Shown here piece by piece: positions 6,720 to 6,828 of a stretch of 6,828 bases of DNA; positions within the stretch are counted from its first letter, which is position 1; the number at the start of each line of letters is the position of its first letter. The position numbers were made by a program, and so were the translations under genes. Location of the stretch: contig DOTA01000070.1 in NCBI GenBank assembly GCA_003513015.1, positions 5,411 to 12,238 of the forward strand. The letters are read 5' to 3'. Below the pieces are notes generated by a model. That model saw only the letters and a list, made by a program, of their open reading frames with translations. It did no database searches and had not been told where the DNA came from. The DNA is from Chloroflexota bacterium. GTDB taxonomy: Bacteria; Chloroflexota; Anaerolineae; Anaerolineales; UBA11858.

Positions 6720-6828
6720 GGGCACACGTAGGGCAATCGTAGGTTGAACGTCAAGTAAATCGGACTACTTTAGTGTAATATAAATAACGAAGGGCGATTT
6801 TCTCTTCTTCTCCTCCTTAGAGAGAGCC
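6720..6828. other. Gene-free upstream DNA with a single ACTA/TAGT palindrome
   Basis: No start codon with a Shine-Dalgarno is found on either strand. ACTA-CTT-TAGT (6764-6774) repeats the ACTA/TAGT half-sites of the promoter dyad about 120 bp away and could be a distant auxiliary site. CTTGACGT occurs on the minus strand here (6755-6748) and again at the trmB -35 box (6683-6676), but this copy has no good -10 box after it. The last 30 bases are pyrimidine-rich on the plus strand. Confidence 0.35.

Noticed and set aside
6744..6784. Possible plus-strand promoter (TTGAAC, then TACTTT or TAATAT/TATAAA) for a divergent gene beyond the window
   Set aside because: TTGAAC has only a 3-of-6 -10 match at 16 bp, and TAATAT or TATAAA has no -35 at acceptable spacing; no plus-strand gene start is visible.
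6812..6818. AAGGAGG on the minus strand as a ribosome-binding site for a small upstream gene
   Set aside because: No ATG, GTG or TTG follows within usable distance on the minus strand; it is part of a purine-rich run.

Overview
The window holds five complete genes, all on the minus strand, plus 216 bp of upstream control DNA at the right end. Read in the direction of transcription (right to left) they are a TrmB-family regulator, a VIT1/CCC1-type iron/manganese transporter, a polyphosphate glucokinase (ppgK), a branched-chain-amino-acid-type periplasmic binding lipoprotein, and a 915-residue dCache-HAMP-PAS-GGDEF-EAL c-di-GMP enzyme. No RNA gene, mobile element, CRISPR array or prophage is visible. 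Moderate GC, a bacterial-type lipobox, good Shine-Dalgarno sequences and the mix of PPGK, a bacterial TrmB regulator and a VIT1 protein fit a free-living bacterium of the Chloroflexota (Anaerolineae-like) kind. That placement is an inference from gene content, not from a marker gene.

There are two transcription units. Unit 1 (about 6647 to 4996) is trmB-vit, with 4 nt between the genes. It has a strong sigma-70-type promoter (TTGACG, 17 bp, TAGAAT) and ends in a clear 11-bp-stem terminator. A 43-bp dyad centred on position 6646, made of three evenly spaced sites, covers the -10 element and the predicted transcription start, so the regulator probably controls itself and the transporter.

Unit 2 (about 4817 to 36) is ppgK, the binding lipoprotein and the c-di-GMP enzyme. 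It has a perfect TATAAT -10 box upstream of ppgK, no terminator inside, and a GC-rich hairpin with a U tract after the last gene. The last two genes abut exactly (TAAATG), lie in the same reading frame, and the downstream gene has no Shine-Dalgarno of its own, so its translation should depend on the upstream gene. No ABC permease or ATPase gene lies beside the binding protein, which suggests it acts as a ligand-presenting co-receptor for the membrane sensor rather than as part of a transporter.

The genes are recognisable family members. The points most worth testing are the coupled binding-protein/c-di-GMP sensor pair, and the TrmB-VIT unit with its concentric operator.
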